63,411 bases of DNA from Branchiostoma floridae (taxonomy: Eukaryota > Chordata > Leptocardii > Amphioxiformes > Branchiostomatidae). Under the pieces are notes generated by a model, which was not told where the DNA came from, did not search any database, and saw nothing but the letters and a program-made list of their open reading frames with translations. Every line of letters begins with the position of its first letter. The first letter of the stretch is position 1. Below are positions 8,728 through 18,735 of the stretch, piece by piece. Both the position numbers and the translations under genes were made by a program. The DNA is taken from assembly GCF_000003815.2 (NCBI RefSeq), contig NC_049980.1, forward strand, positions 6,917,812 to 6,981,222. The letters run 5' to 3'.

Positions 8728-9492
8728 ACCTGAGTACTGTTGAGTACGAGATGTCTGAGTTGTAGACAGGAGGGGACATCCAGCCAAGTAGGTACATAGT
8801 ATTACGTACATACATGTATATAGATACTATATATGATAGAAGTTTACCTGAGTACTGTTGAGTACGAGATGTCTGAGTTGCGGACAGGATGGCACATCCA
8901 GCCCAGCGGGGTACATACATACATACATACATACATACATACATGTATATAGATGTTATCTATGATAGTAGTTTACCTGAGTACTGTTGAGTACGAGATG
9001 TCTGAGTTGCAGACAGGATGGCACATCCAGCCCAGCGGGGTACATACATACATACATACATACATACATACATGTATATAGATGTTATCTATGATAGTAG
9101 TTTACCTGAGTACTGTTGAGTACGAGATGTCTGAGTTGCGGACAGGATGGCACATCCAGCCCAGCGGGGTACATACATACATACATACATACATACATAC
9201 ATGTATATAGATGTTATCTATGATAGTAGTTTACCTGAGTACTGTTGAGTACGAGATGTCTGAGTTGCGGACAGGATGGCACATCCAGCCCAGCGGGGTA
9301 CATACATACATACATACATACATACATACATGTATATAGATGTTATCTATGATAGTAGTTTACCTGAGTACTGTTGAGTACGAGATGTCTGAGTTGCAGA
9401 CAGGATGGCACATCCAGCCCAGCGGGGTACATACATACATACATACATACATACATACATGTATATAGATGTTATCTATGATAGTAGTTTAC
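8728..9492 (-). repeat. 129-bp tandem array duplicating TBCEL exon-2 end plus its 5' splice site
   Basis: On the plus strand the string acctgagtactgttgagtac recurs at 8728, 8846, 8975, 9104, 9233, 9362 and 9491. The steps are 118, then 129 five times. The copy at 9491 is the true exon end. Each unit on the minus strand has 57 nt identical or nearly identical to the last 19 codons of exon 2, then CAG|GTAAAC, then about 70 nt of intron that includes a TACA/TGTA tetranucleotide tract. The farthest copy (8728) is the most divergent, with donor GTACTA, and abuts a MITE. Central copies differ mainly at one G/A site (gcggac versus gcagac). Confidence 0.93.
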
Positions 9493-9770
9493 CTGAGTAC
9501 TGTTGAGTACGAGATGTCTGAGTTGCGGACAGGATGGCACATCCAGCCCGACAGGGATGTCTCCACACAGCGGGTTGTTACACAGGTTCAGGAACGTCAG
9601 GCGCGGGATCTGCTGCATGATCTTGAAGACCTCCTGCCATTGGCTGATGCAGTTCTGCGTGATGTCCAGCTCGGTCACCTGTCCGCACAGGCGCGACACT
9701 TCCCCCTCGTCCCCTCCGCAGGTGATGCCAAAGTCGTGCACGGCCAGGACTGGAGGCAGACGCAGGGTTC
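9493..9770 (-). CDS. TBCEL: TBCEL-like, coding exon 2
   Basis: A 278-nt exon encodes residues 46-138. It covers the conserved segment LRLPPVLAVHDFGITCGGDE, matching the human TBCEL start of the LRR region, then LRRs through RHLVLNSTQ. The acceptor is tatgtag|GAACC (AG at 9771-9772, codon phase 1) and the donor is CTCAG|GTAAAC (GT at 9491-9492, phase 0). The last 57 nt (9493-9549), exactly 19 codons, are also the exon-derived part of the tandem array that fills the next intron. The exon is otherwise ordinary and in frame with both neighbours: exon 1 plus exon 2 total 414 nt, 138 codons. Confidence 0.88.
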
Positions 9771-10438
9771 CTACATAAACATACCAGTATGCAAAACCTT
9801 TGTTAGAATGGAAGCCTGGCTGATGGGAGAAGTGCATCTGGTTATTTATCTAGTCACTTATGTTGTCGTTAAACATACATTTACCTATTCCAAAATCTGA
9901 AATGAAATTGGCCCCTGCAGTTCCAGAAAGGGCCTCTTGGGGGCCTACAGCCCCCTCTCTCTGCCCCATGAGCTATCCAACACATAAAACCATGGCATGC
10001 CAAGAATAATAGATGTGAAATCCATAAGTTTGCTGCAGTACTGTAGAAAGCCGCTGGGAGGCCCATTACAGATCTTGACCTTTGTTTTAACAAGGAGGTT
10101 ATGTATCTCTATATAACCTCCTTAGTTTTCAAGGCTACACCCAGGTTACAAATATTACAAGGATCCGTCCACAGCTTATTATTGGACTAGTTTAACTGTA
10201 ATACCCAACACAAAAATTGGACTCACCCAAACATCCATGTAGCTTCTCAAGTTATGCTGTCCATAGACATACAGCACTCAAAACATAACCTTGGCAAAAG
10301 TATTTTCAGAAGCAAATTCAAGAGCCATCCTGTCAAACTGAAATGCCCTGAAGACATTTCAATAATGGGACGTAACAAAAGACTTGTAGTTGTACAACAG
10401 TACACTGGGTGTGTCTGTAACGGCCTGGATGTACTAAC
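9771..10438 (-). other. TBCEL intron 1
   Basis: A 668-bp intron with a GTTAGT donor and tatgtag acceptor. It contains one CAAGGAGGTTAT / ATAACCTCCTT palindrome at 10091-10123. Nothing else is recognisable. Confidence 0.75.
10091..10123. repeat. CAAGGAGGTT palindrome, copy 1
   Basis: CAAGGAGGTTAT is followed after a few bases by ATAACCTCCTT, forming a short hairpin. Similar palindromes occur at 12453-12478 and 19344-19379, the last with a 7-bp flanking duplication. Confidence 0.65.
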
Positions 10439-10574
10439 CAGAGGCAGTCTTGCCGGGAGCGTTGGAGGCAATGAAGATGTTGCCTGAATTCAACTTGGGG
10501 AGGTCGTCGTCTAGGGTCGAGTACTTCTGCCACAAGGCCTGTGGTAGGGATAGCGCTGGCTTCTCCTCAACCAT
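10439..10574 (-). CDS. TBCEL: TBCEL-like, coding exon 1
   Basis: The ATG at 10572-10574 opens a 45-codon reading frame ending TCT G|GTTAGT, phase 1. This joins exactly to exon 2, with the split Gly codon restored. The N-terminal peptide contains LPQALWQKYS, aligning with the FMQVLCEKYS region of human TBCEL, and there is no CAP-Gly domain. An in-frame TAA lies four codons before the ATG, so this is the first usable Met. The exon probably continues as 5' UTR to an acceptor gcatgcag at 10601. It is too short to be obvious as an ORF, but the splice joint and homology support it. Confidence 0.82.
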
Positions 10575-10600
10575 CTTCTTATCTTAGGTAACTGTGACAC
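10575..10600 (-). other. TBCEL: 5' UTR portion of TBCEL exon carrying the start codon
   Basis: The minus strand reads atgcatgcag|GTGTCAC at 10600/10601, a plausible 3' splice site 26 nt before the ATG. If used, it links to the putative upstream non-coding exon at 13050-13136. The pyrimidine tract is weak, so the boundary is tentative. Confidence 0.4.
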
Positions 10601-11893
10601 CTGCATGCATAAACCACAAATGTCAGCTTCATTGATTGGAATTAACAACAACGAGTGTGGAATGACCTCCAGAAAAAAGGATGACACAATAGGGTACAAT
10701 TTACAAACATACAGTAGGCTGTTGAAATTTCCAGTGAACTTAGCACAGATAGAGCTTCAACACAGAGAAGGGCTGTATTTGAGGTGTTGCAATTGATTGC
10801 ACGTTAAAAAGTTATCAGCATCTTTTAAAAATAAATAGGAAAATGGTTAAATATAAAAAGAAGTAACATTTCAACATGTCATCATTACAACACTGCATGG
10901 ACACACACTTATATCGATCCCTTCACCTGAACTTTTGCACTGCAACTTGATTGTGCAATGTTCTCCAGGCAGAGGTTTCAATCAAGGGGCTATTAGTAGT
11001 ACTGATTGGCGGCAATTTTTTTCATCTATGTCAGAGTAATTAGATTTAGTAAGGTTGAAGTTTTCCGTTTTGTAGCAGAGGTGGAGGGAGGTAGACAAAA
11101 AAATTGTGGCCACTACAAGCCCCTCTGCTTGCAGAATAATAATTGTACAATAGACTGACACAAAATATTCCAACTGACTGCATGAACATGTAAATTGTAA
11201 TACAAGTAGAGAGATTTGTATTGCAAACAATTGAGAAGTTAAAAGGTGCATCGGAATATACAGCGAACAATTTAGCTTTATACATGACAATAAAATTAAG
11301 ATGACATACAGAATGTGTTTTGCTTCGTCTGATTGGCCCGAGCAGGTTATTCTATTTCCAGGGATGATGTCATCCTTTGTTTAACTACGTTACGTCATGT
11401 ACAAAATCGTTTATGTCTAGCTCTTGCCCAAAGTAATTTCATTTGCAATGTTTGAACAAGTCAGTGTAAATTTTGACAGAATGCATTTTTGTAGAAATAA
11501 ATATCAATTCCTGTAAGCTAGGATTCAAGTCAGCAACCTTCAAATCCAGGAGCATGATTATTCATTCAGAACACTAGACAATTCCAATTGCTATCTGTGG
11601 CGACCCTGACTGCAAACTACATTACATTACTATTGATCCAGATGGCGTCAAGGCAAGCAATATTACTACTAGTCCTTCTGGCTCCTTGGACACGTCCTTG
11701 TCCCAACATATATGATATATACCAGTTCTAAGCTGAACCTACACGATTCAAACATTAACAACAAAACATTGACACTTTTTCGTTAGACTTAAAAGTGCTG
11801 CAGATACAGCTTGTATGTTTACATGTAAGCATACCGGCTCACCCCTATTCTTCAGTCTTCTCAATACGAGTGTGTGGGGTTCTTTTAAGTATT

Positions 11894-12120
11894 AACGCTG
11901 GTTCACCTTTATCCGAGGGTAACCTATATCCGTTGTTTGTAAAAAAAAAACATCATATTTTGGGATATGAAGTCGACTGACGGTGGTTTCAAATCAGAAC
12001 ATTTTGAAAATATTGCAAATTTGAAACCACCGTCAGCAGACTTAATACTCCTAAATGTGCTGTTTTTAAAGACAACGGATAAAGGTCACCCGGCCGACGG
12101 ATAAAGGTGAACCAGTGTTA
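11894..12120. mobile_element. MITE with TAACGCTGGTTCACCTTTAT inverted ends
   Basis: The left end TAACGCTGGTTCACC and right end GGTGAACCAGTGTTA are inverted repeats. Subterminal blocks (GGATAAAGGT and its complement) and an inner pair ACGGTGGTTTC / GAAACCACCGT let nearly the whole 227 bp fold on itself. A second copy is at 35787-36068. This copy is flanked by TTAA on both sides; the second is not, so the target size is uncertain. Confidence 0.75.
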
Positions 12121-12452
12121 AGTGCAGAGGTTTGATGTTGAGGCTTATCCTTGTGTAAAAAGCTCCCTCATAAATGGGGCCACCTACTTTCACCATCCAA
12201 AATGAAAAATGCAACAAGTCAAAAGCTGGGGCTAACCCTTAAGACATTGGTAGAAACAAATTCCGTCTCACAGATACGTTACAAGCAGTGTGTTTGCTAT
12301 ATATCTAAGATGAATTGGTTTGGATTCTTTAGATAAGAATCGACCAATGCTGCCATGAGTTCAGCTTGTTATTACAGCTGTATAAGCACTATAACTCACC
12401 TTGAAATTTACCCTGTAGCATGAAATTACTTTGCAATTCTGCAATGTGCAAT

Positions 12453-12478
12453 CAAGGAGGTTATATAGGACCTCCTTG
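12453..12478. repeat. CAAGGAGGTT palindrome, copy 2
   Basis: CAAGGAGGTTATATAGGACCTCCTTG is a near-perfect 26-bp palindrome by halves, and the shortest member of this family here. Confidence 0.6.
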
Positions 12479-12824
12479 GTGCTATCAAATTACACTAAAA
12501 AGTTGCACTATAAGCGTTAATGTCCTATAGTACGAGCATAACATATGCTTTGTCATATTTGAGATCAAATACAGCGTACAACACATGTACAAGCTGCATC
12601 AAATTTCAAGACAAAGCAACTGGTGTCACATTTCACACACACTTAAGAAGACTAGAACAATCGTGTTTTCACACGATACCGCCCCACTGTAATGAGTTTC
12701 ATGCCTTCAACACACGGAATATACAGGAGCATTGGCAGTTGTCGTCGACCGAGACAAATGGCCTCCATTTAATTTGAACTAATGAACGTTATCAGCGAAA
12801 ATTAAGGCCGGTACAACCACTTAG

Positions 12825-13029
12825 AAGAGGGTCTGCATGGGGAGTTCCGACAACGATTTACGCTGAATTTAAAAGAACCCCCTACGTATTACGCTAAATC
12901 AAGGAAGGCAATTACGCTAAATTTGGTCGCCTCGCTACGAATTACGTAGATAAGATGGTTTTCCCTACGAATTACGGGAAATAAAATTGGCTGCCTACGC
13001 CTTACGTAAAAGAGCATGCAGACCCTCTT
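12825..13029. mobile_element. MITE with GAGGGTCTGCATG inverted ends
   Basis: The ends AAGAGGGTCTGCATG and CATGCAGACCCTCTT are inverted and flanked on both sides by TTAGAA when the ends are read as GAGGGTCTGC. The interior repeats blocks of TACGAATTACG and TTACGCTAAAT. Related ends appear at 34908, 35450, 47528/48230 and 49566/49646. Confidence 0.7.
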
Positions 13030-13049
13030 AGAACTAGACACAACCTTAC

Positions 13050-13136
13050 CTTTTGAATTCTAAAACCGTCCCCAACTCAGATGCACGTCTCCATCGATGG
13101 CTTCAGGATTGATAGCTTGCAAATCGCCTCTTCAAA
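13050..13136 (-). other. TBCEL: putative untranslated first/second exon of TBCEL
   Basis: On the minus strand this 87-nt segment is bounded by a pyrimidine-rich acceptor ttttgtctgtctgcag| and a strong donor TTCAAAAG|GTAAGGTTG. It carries stop codons and no ATG-led frame into TBCEL. It could be an internal 5' UTR exon or, if the acceptor is not used, the end of the first exon. RNA evidence is needed to decide; this is inference from splice signals and position only. Confidence 0.4.
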
Positions 13137-15860
13137 CTGCAGACAGACAAAAATCTAATCTGTGACTCAACTACTAAAATTAAGGCTGATTTCAAACTCC
13201 AACGTTCGAGCCTTACTGCAGGTCAAGGACCCTTCACCTTTGCCCCCACCACACAGCTGACAGATTTTTTTTGGTCAATGACTCACAGCTGTTTTTACGC
13301 CGACGTTAGACAATTTCAGCCCGTTAAATACGACAGTTTGAACGTAAAGATGTTCTTCTTTGTGTGGGAAATTCTGGATAGAGCGAGGCAAACCTGAATT
13401 TGACGCGACCTCTGACTGGAAGCCGTCTGTTTTCAGTCGCGGTGTTGTTGTTGTTTCAGGTCCCAGCCGGCGGGATAGACTAATACTCAATAGGGGTGCT
13501 ATATCTCAAAATGGATAATTATTTTGAATATTAATAATGTGAATATATTTTTGGTTCCATAAACGATATAATCAAATGTGTTATTACTCATTTTTAATTA
13601 TTTGTTAAAAAATGATGTTTTATTATGAATTTATACTATAGTATACATTAAACACCCCCTTTACTTCATGGTAGCGTTTAACTTTGTCTGAAAATAGAAA
13701 TCGGCGTTGGTGATAATATTTGTGAGATTTATTTGAGCTTTCCAAATTCAACTTCCATACATATCAGTGTAGAAATCACATTGAAGCAATTGCCGCATTG
13801 AATATTTGGCCTAATACCATGAATAACCCTTTGTTTTGCAAACGAAAAGGATTTTAAAGCTGTAATTGCCAATCCAACCGCCAGATGTCGTAGATACACT
13901 GAAAGATTGGATTCTTCTATTAGTTCTAAAAAGTTAGATGGGTTATTAGCATGCAGGTTTCAATATCATTGAGTGTGGCAAGTTCAAAATCAAAATTCTA
14001 GGAGTAAAAAATCAACGGAGGGGGCCCGACGTTCGGCACTAGATAAGAACGAAAGACTGTGTGCATATTTATGTTTGATAGTCATAGTTTACAAGTATTG
14101 AAGTAACTTCCACCTCAAATATTAAAAAAACACAAAGTGGCGAATTTGCGGTACAGTGGAGAATTTTAGGGCACCCTCTGTTGATGAACTAGAAATAGAT
14201 ATTTGCGCGCAAATACTGACAGGTTCACGTTTTTGTCTATGTTAAGTAGATGATATGATATTGTAGCACCCAGAACCTTTGACCCATATTTAGGCCACCG
14301 CACCTAAATACTATGGATGACATCATTTGCAAACCTTTGCAAACTTTATCTTCAGCGATGGTTAGCAGAAAGACAGACATTTTTGTAAATGTTACTTTTG
14401 GCAATGGTCAACATAACAAAAATGGGAAAACATGTCGCAAACTTCTATCGCTTTACTGCAAACAGTTCTATTTGCCTTCAATAGGAATTTTCACAAATAC
14501 AGTGATGTCTTTTTTTTGCTGATGAGAAGATGGTTTCTATGAGCCATATCCATTCTGCGCCGATCAAATATAAACTAGCATACAGGAAGTAACGTTATTA
14601 AACGTAAAAAAAAAGTGGCAACATCTAGGTCTAGTAGTAATGGACTTCTGCAGGAGGAACTGCATTTTTTAAAACAAATAATTTACACTAGTTTTAAGTG
14701 CTCAGTCACTGGTAGCAAGTTTAACAGCCCCAAATTTCGGCAAGGACCGCCATTGTCAACCTTTACATGTTCTTTCCCTTTACTTGATAGGTACAGCGAA
14801 CTGTGACATTTCATTCCAGTAACATTACACATCTTCAAGGACAGGTACCTTCCTTCACTTTGAATGTATTGAACAAGCTACGGTGCAGATATAGACAAAA
14901 ATGCCAGAAAGTCGAGATGTGTTCAGGCCAGGGTCACTTACCATTACTACTGTTTACTAGAATATAGGAATAAAAGTCCTTTTGGTTGTGACACCATGTT
15001 TTTTTGTGTGGCCCAACTGTCTTTTTCGCGTGCCAAATTGTTTGTTAACAGAGGATGGCATCAATAAAATCTACTTACAATAGCCTAAGCTGGAATCAGG
15101 ACGACTCGGACCATTACCAAGTCGGCCCATTGGAAATCTGGTCAACTCGGACCACCCCCCTGGTCAGGAAACGGGGGTTGAGGGCGTCCACAAGTATGTT
15201 TTACTCAAACTGCAATCAGGGAAAACAAACAGACCTTCTCTCCTGACTTTAGCACCCAGGGATTGTTAAATGTTGTGCTGTACATAGTTGGGGAAAAGGT
15301 CCAATGAGCATGTGCTGTTTAGGGATACTTTTGTTTACTCGTGTGTGTGTTCAGCACCAAGGACAGGTATGTTCGTTTATGGATTTATTTCCAAGGACAA
15401 TGTTTGTTTACTTGTGTGTGGATGGTGTTCGATGTTCAGCACCAAGGACAGGTATATTTGACAAGGAAAAGGAATGAATGAACGCAGGAATCGCTTGATA
15501 ACCCTAGTCGTGTCGACCGTTAGCAAGAAAAGCATGCAAATGTCAACACTGCTATCGGTTCTCAAATTTGATGTTGCCCTCCCCCACCCAGCTATTGCAG
15601 CCTTGGTATCGATCTAATTCTAGCTTAGAATTCGACAAAAGCGATCAAACGATCAAATCAGAGCTAGGGTAGGGTGGATACCTCGCTATTCACCAGCTTT
15701 GATACTTCAACAACAAACTTCAGGAATATGTGAAAACAGCAAAATGTATCATATAACTCTTTTTCAACACAGTGCCAGTTGAATTGCTCGCGGTCTCACA
15801 ATGCCCCCTAGTGATCAGAAAGCAAAATGCACATCTTTTAACATAGGGAATACAAAAGTC
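13137..15860. other. intergenic, TBCEL upstream region
   Basis: No gene was recognised. The TBCEL promoter should lie here or just inside. The 13.26-13.49 kb part is somewhat richer in CG than its surroundings. 13.5-14.6 kb is AT-rich. Short simple stretches only; the ORFs are chance. Confidence 0.4.
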
Positions 15861-16125
15861 GAAGTTGATTGGACACCGCGGAATCTATCGTTAATATGAT
15901 TGGACAAAACTAACCAATGGCATACTGGCAAACTTCATTGACAGGGTAAAATGTGCTGTGGGTATTACATTGATACGCCACCATTGGTCAACCTCTACCA
16001 ATGACAATGATTAAGACATTGTCAATCGACCAATAAAGGATAAGAATTCAAAATCTTTCAATTGGAATAACGGTAATAAGGATTTTTTCCGCAAGGCGAC
16101 GCTTCTGTATTAGTATGCCAATGCT
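15861..16125. promoter_or_regulatory. cluster of eight CCAAT/ATTGG boxes
   Basis: Pentamers CCAAT or ATTGG occur at 15868, 15899, 15914, 15983, 15998, 16030, 16061 and 16118: eight in 255 bp, in both orientations. Several are spaced about 15 or about 31 bp, near one and a half and three helical turns. Such clusters typically bind NF-Y in animal promoters. The segment is about 2.7 kb upstream of the putative TBCEL 5' exon and 4.8 kb upstream of the peroxidasin ATG. Its target is unknown. Confidence 0.45.
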
Positions 16126-17626
16126 CTAAACAAAGTTATCGTTGCCATTTGAGTTATGGCAACGTTATGCAAATACCATCAGCGCGGGCATCGATTTTTG
16201 TCTGACCTTTAAACTAAAAGCTTTGCTACCCACCGTAACATTTATACCGTAAATTCCAATATGCCGTAAACTTTCAATATGCCGTAGACTTCTAACAGTT
16301 TTATAGCAAATCGCCAATTGTTGGCAATTCGGCGCTTTTTTTAGGTCGGTACCGGTATCCTCTAGAACGAGACCGGTACTGTAGCAGCCTATGGAGTACG
16401 GAAGAGACCAATCCCAACTGGAAGCAGCCTGTGGAGTCTGGTAGAGACTAGTACCAACTACCAGGTATCCAATACCAGCTCTCTCGCCAACTCTTGGGTG
16501 GGATATTGTAGATAGTGAACCGAGTCTAGACCTCTTCAAAGGTTCTGACCCACAGTCATGCAACATCCCCATCTCTACTCCCCCACCCCTCCACCCTGAC
16601 GATACTTTAAAGGTCTTATTTGAGCCTTGCCAGTTTCACACAACCTTTCCTCCCCTTCTTACAATCATTCCTTTTACATCTACCTGACAGCAGCCTCGTT
16701 AGTACAAATTCCCGTGCCTCCACAAATGTTGCATTTAACATGACTTGTCGTGAGCCTGCGGGAGTTGCCAGTGTGCGATTGGAACTTTTCCCATCACTGA
16801 TGCCTTTCTTTTGTTTGTTTTTCTTGGACTGGTAGTCCGATCGTGTGTTTGAAAAGCTTGTGTAGACCAGCTGGACCTAGCTGTCGTGCAAGTGTACGTA
16901 ATGTTATAGGCGACGCGTTATGCCAAGTTGATTGAATCTTACTCTACTCTATTTAGGTCTACTGTAGATACTCCACACATAACGTTAATTACCTAAAAGT
17001 ACACCGAACTCTAACCCGCGTACCTAGCCATGCGCATGGGTTTGGCTTGGATCCAACATACAGGAGAGACAGAAATAATAAATACGCACAACTCAGCCAA
17101 CTTTTTGGTGAAATTATAGAACTTGTAGAAGGTCATGTCTCTATATCCCTGTGGAAGCGCAAACAACCTGTTCGTGTACACTGACAGGTTGTCAGAGTCT
17201 GTCTATTCTATCAATACGAGAGCACTATTTGGGTACAAGACACGAACCTACCTACCTAGTCCATTGACCTCCAGGTCACTTAAAACCTGCTCGAAAGATA
17301 TACGAACGGCCTTCAAAAATCAAAAGGAGAGGTTTACGCTTTAGAAAACACACGGACAACATCTAAAGAATAGCGGCTAAGCTTGGCCACTTCCTTTCAA
17401 GGATAAAATTTCTGTAACGGCCCTGAAAGTTCAGGGATAAAATTTCTGCAACAGCTCTCCGAAAGTTCAACATCACGAGACTGTCCCTAGTATATATAGC
17501 GTGCTAACAAACGATAAAGTAACATTAATATGTCAGTCCGATTTACTGGCGAGCAGACCTGATTGAAAATTCCCTCTTTAAGAGTTTGCTTCTGGGGATA
17601 GCCTGGGTAACGTTACCATCCTGTTA
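16126..17626. other. intergenic
   Basis: No gene was recognised. There are repeated AGCAGCCTRTGGAGT blocks near 16388 and 16428, and a GTCTGGTAGAGACTAG block near 16437 that recurs as an element end at 52.6-52.8 kb. A CTACCTACCTAGTCC...GACCTCCAGGTC repeat near 17250 recurs at 25470. A short imperfect duplication (GGATAAAATTTCTG) is at 17400 and 17434. Confidence 0.4.
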
Positions 17627-18735
17627 GCCTCCTTCGCAGACTTCTGGAGTGGCAGTATTTATTCCTTGTGGGAGCGCTAATTCGCGATTTCAAATAGAAT
17701 CAACATGGGCTATAACATGCATTGGCATAATACCGGTCATAAGCCTTATACCGGTCGATTAAAAATAGTGGAACTTAATCAAAGAGATCTACACATGCAA
17801 CAATAGTTATTTCTGAGGTATGCACACTTCAGACATCTAGGTGTCCGATACATAATTTACAAAGCATCGATAACAATGCATTCGAAGACAACAAGGCCAA
17901 AAGTTTTCAGGTCATTTTCGTGGCAGGCGAGCTCGTCGTGGGACAAACACGCTGTCACGTTCATCGCCAGATTTGTAGATAATAATCACATGTGCTCACG
18001 GCACAAGACGAGCATGATTCAACAGCAATCTTGAATTTCTTTTGGTGACCTACAACTCGTGTAAAAGTGTGAGGAACCGTTGCATTATCGCCCGGATCTA
18101 CGGCTGAATGGGTCAAATTGAACGTACGCCGCCATTTTCCCGCCATTTTTAATGCTACGGCCAGCAGTAAAGTTTTACGTCATAGCGGTTGTGACGGACC
18201 AAAATTAAATGAAATTTCTTGTCAGTATACGCCAATTTTCTCATGACTTTTTGTATGCTCATGCAGATTTTTGTTTTGTGCAACTACTAACAGGAAAGAA
18301 AGGAACAACAGAGGATGTATAAAGGTACATAGCGGCAGTTAATTGTGCCGTGTTTCGTTCGGCCGCCCGGTATAGTGCACCCCCTTTCAACCACGCGCCC
18401 GTTCTCCGTGCAATTCCGCGGTGTGTTCCAATTACGATATTATGTTTTTAGCAGGACCAGAGAGACAAAATAATTTACACAGAAGAAGTGGCAAAGGTAA
18501 GCTGTAACAGCAACATGTAAGTGGAGAAAATGATGCGTTGATCATTTGCCAAATTAGCATTGCTTGAGAAATTGCAGTAAACCGACCGGTATTATGCCAA
18601 TGGATGTTAAAGGTTCTCCGTGAGAAAGGAAGTTTTCCCGCGGCAAAGCATTGAGGTTAAAAATCGCGATTCAGCGCTCCCCATAGAAAATAAACAACAC
18701 CGCCACAGAAGATCCCAGAAGTCTGCCAACGAGGC
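17627..18735. mobile_element. 1.1-kb inverted-repeat element, TA-flanked, with promoter-like centre
   Basis: The left arm from 17627 (GCCTCCTTCGCAGACTTCTGG) and the right arm ending at 18735 (its near complement) run inward about 130-150 bp. They end in matching TTGGCATAATACCGGTC (17734) and its complement (18585). TA is present on each side. No transposase ORF was found. The centre contains GCCGCCATTTTCCCGCCATT (18130), ACGTCATAGCGG and a splice-donor-like AAAG|GTAAGC at about 18497, which together resemble a promoter and first exon. This could be a deletion derivative of an autonomous element that kept its promoter. Confidence 0.6.

Larger units (their letters stand above)
7996..9492 (-). 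other. TBCEL intron 2, mostly repeats
   Basis: The intron lies between donor GTAAAC (9491-9492 on the plus map) and acceptor cccag (7996-7997). From its 5' side it holds the exon-end tandem array (8728-9490), then a CGCGAA-type MITE (8521-8722), then a fragment of the same MITE near 8440-8500. AT-rich DNA without features follows, down to the acceptor. Confidence 0.8.
10601..13049 (-). other. probable 5' UTR intron of TBCEL / intergenic
   Basis: No coding sequence is supported. The stretch holds a TTCACCTTTATCCG-type MITE (11894-12120), a CAAGGAGGTT palindrome (12453-12478) and a GAGGGTCTGCATG-type MITE (12825-13029). The rest is AT-rich. It is an intron only if the exon at 13050-13136 is real. 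Confidence 0.45.

Noticed and set aside
8699-8944. Minus frame rich in MYVC repeats
   Set aside because: Produced by the TACA microsatellite and satellite units; not a protein.
8728-9492. CRISPR-like array
   Set aside because: Units are contiguous with no variable spacers, in an animal intron, and match exon 2.
7033-10574. TBCE instead of TBCEL
   Set aside because: No CAP-Gly domain is encoded, and both the N-terminus and exon 2 follow TBCEL.
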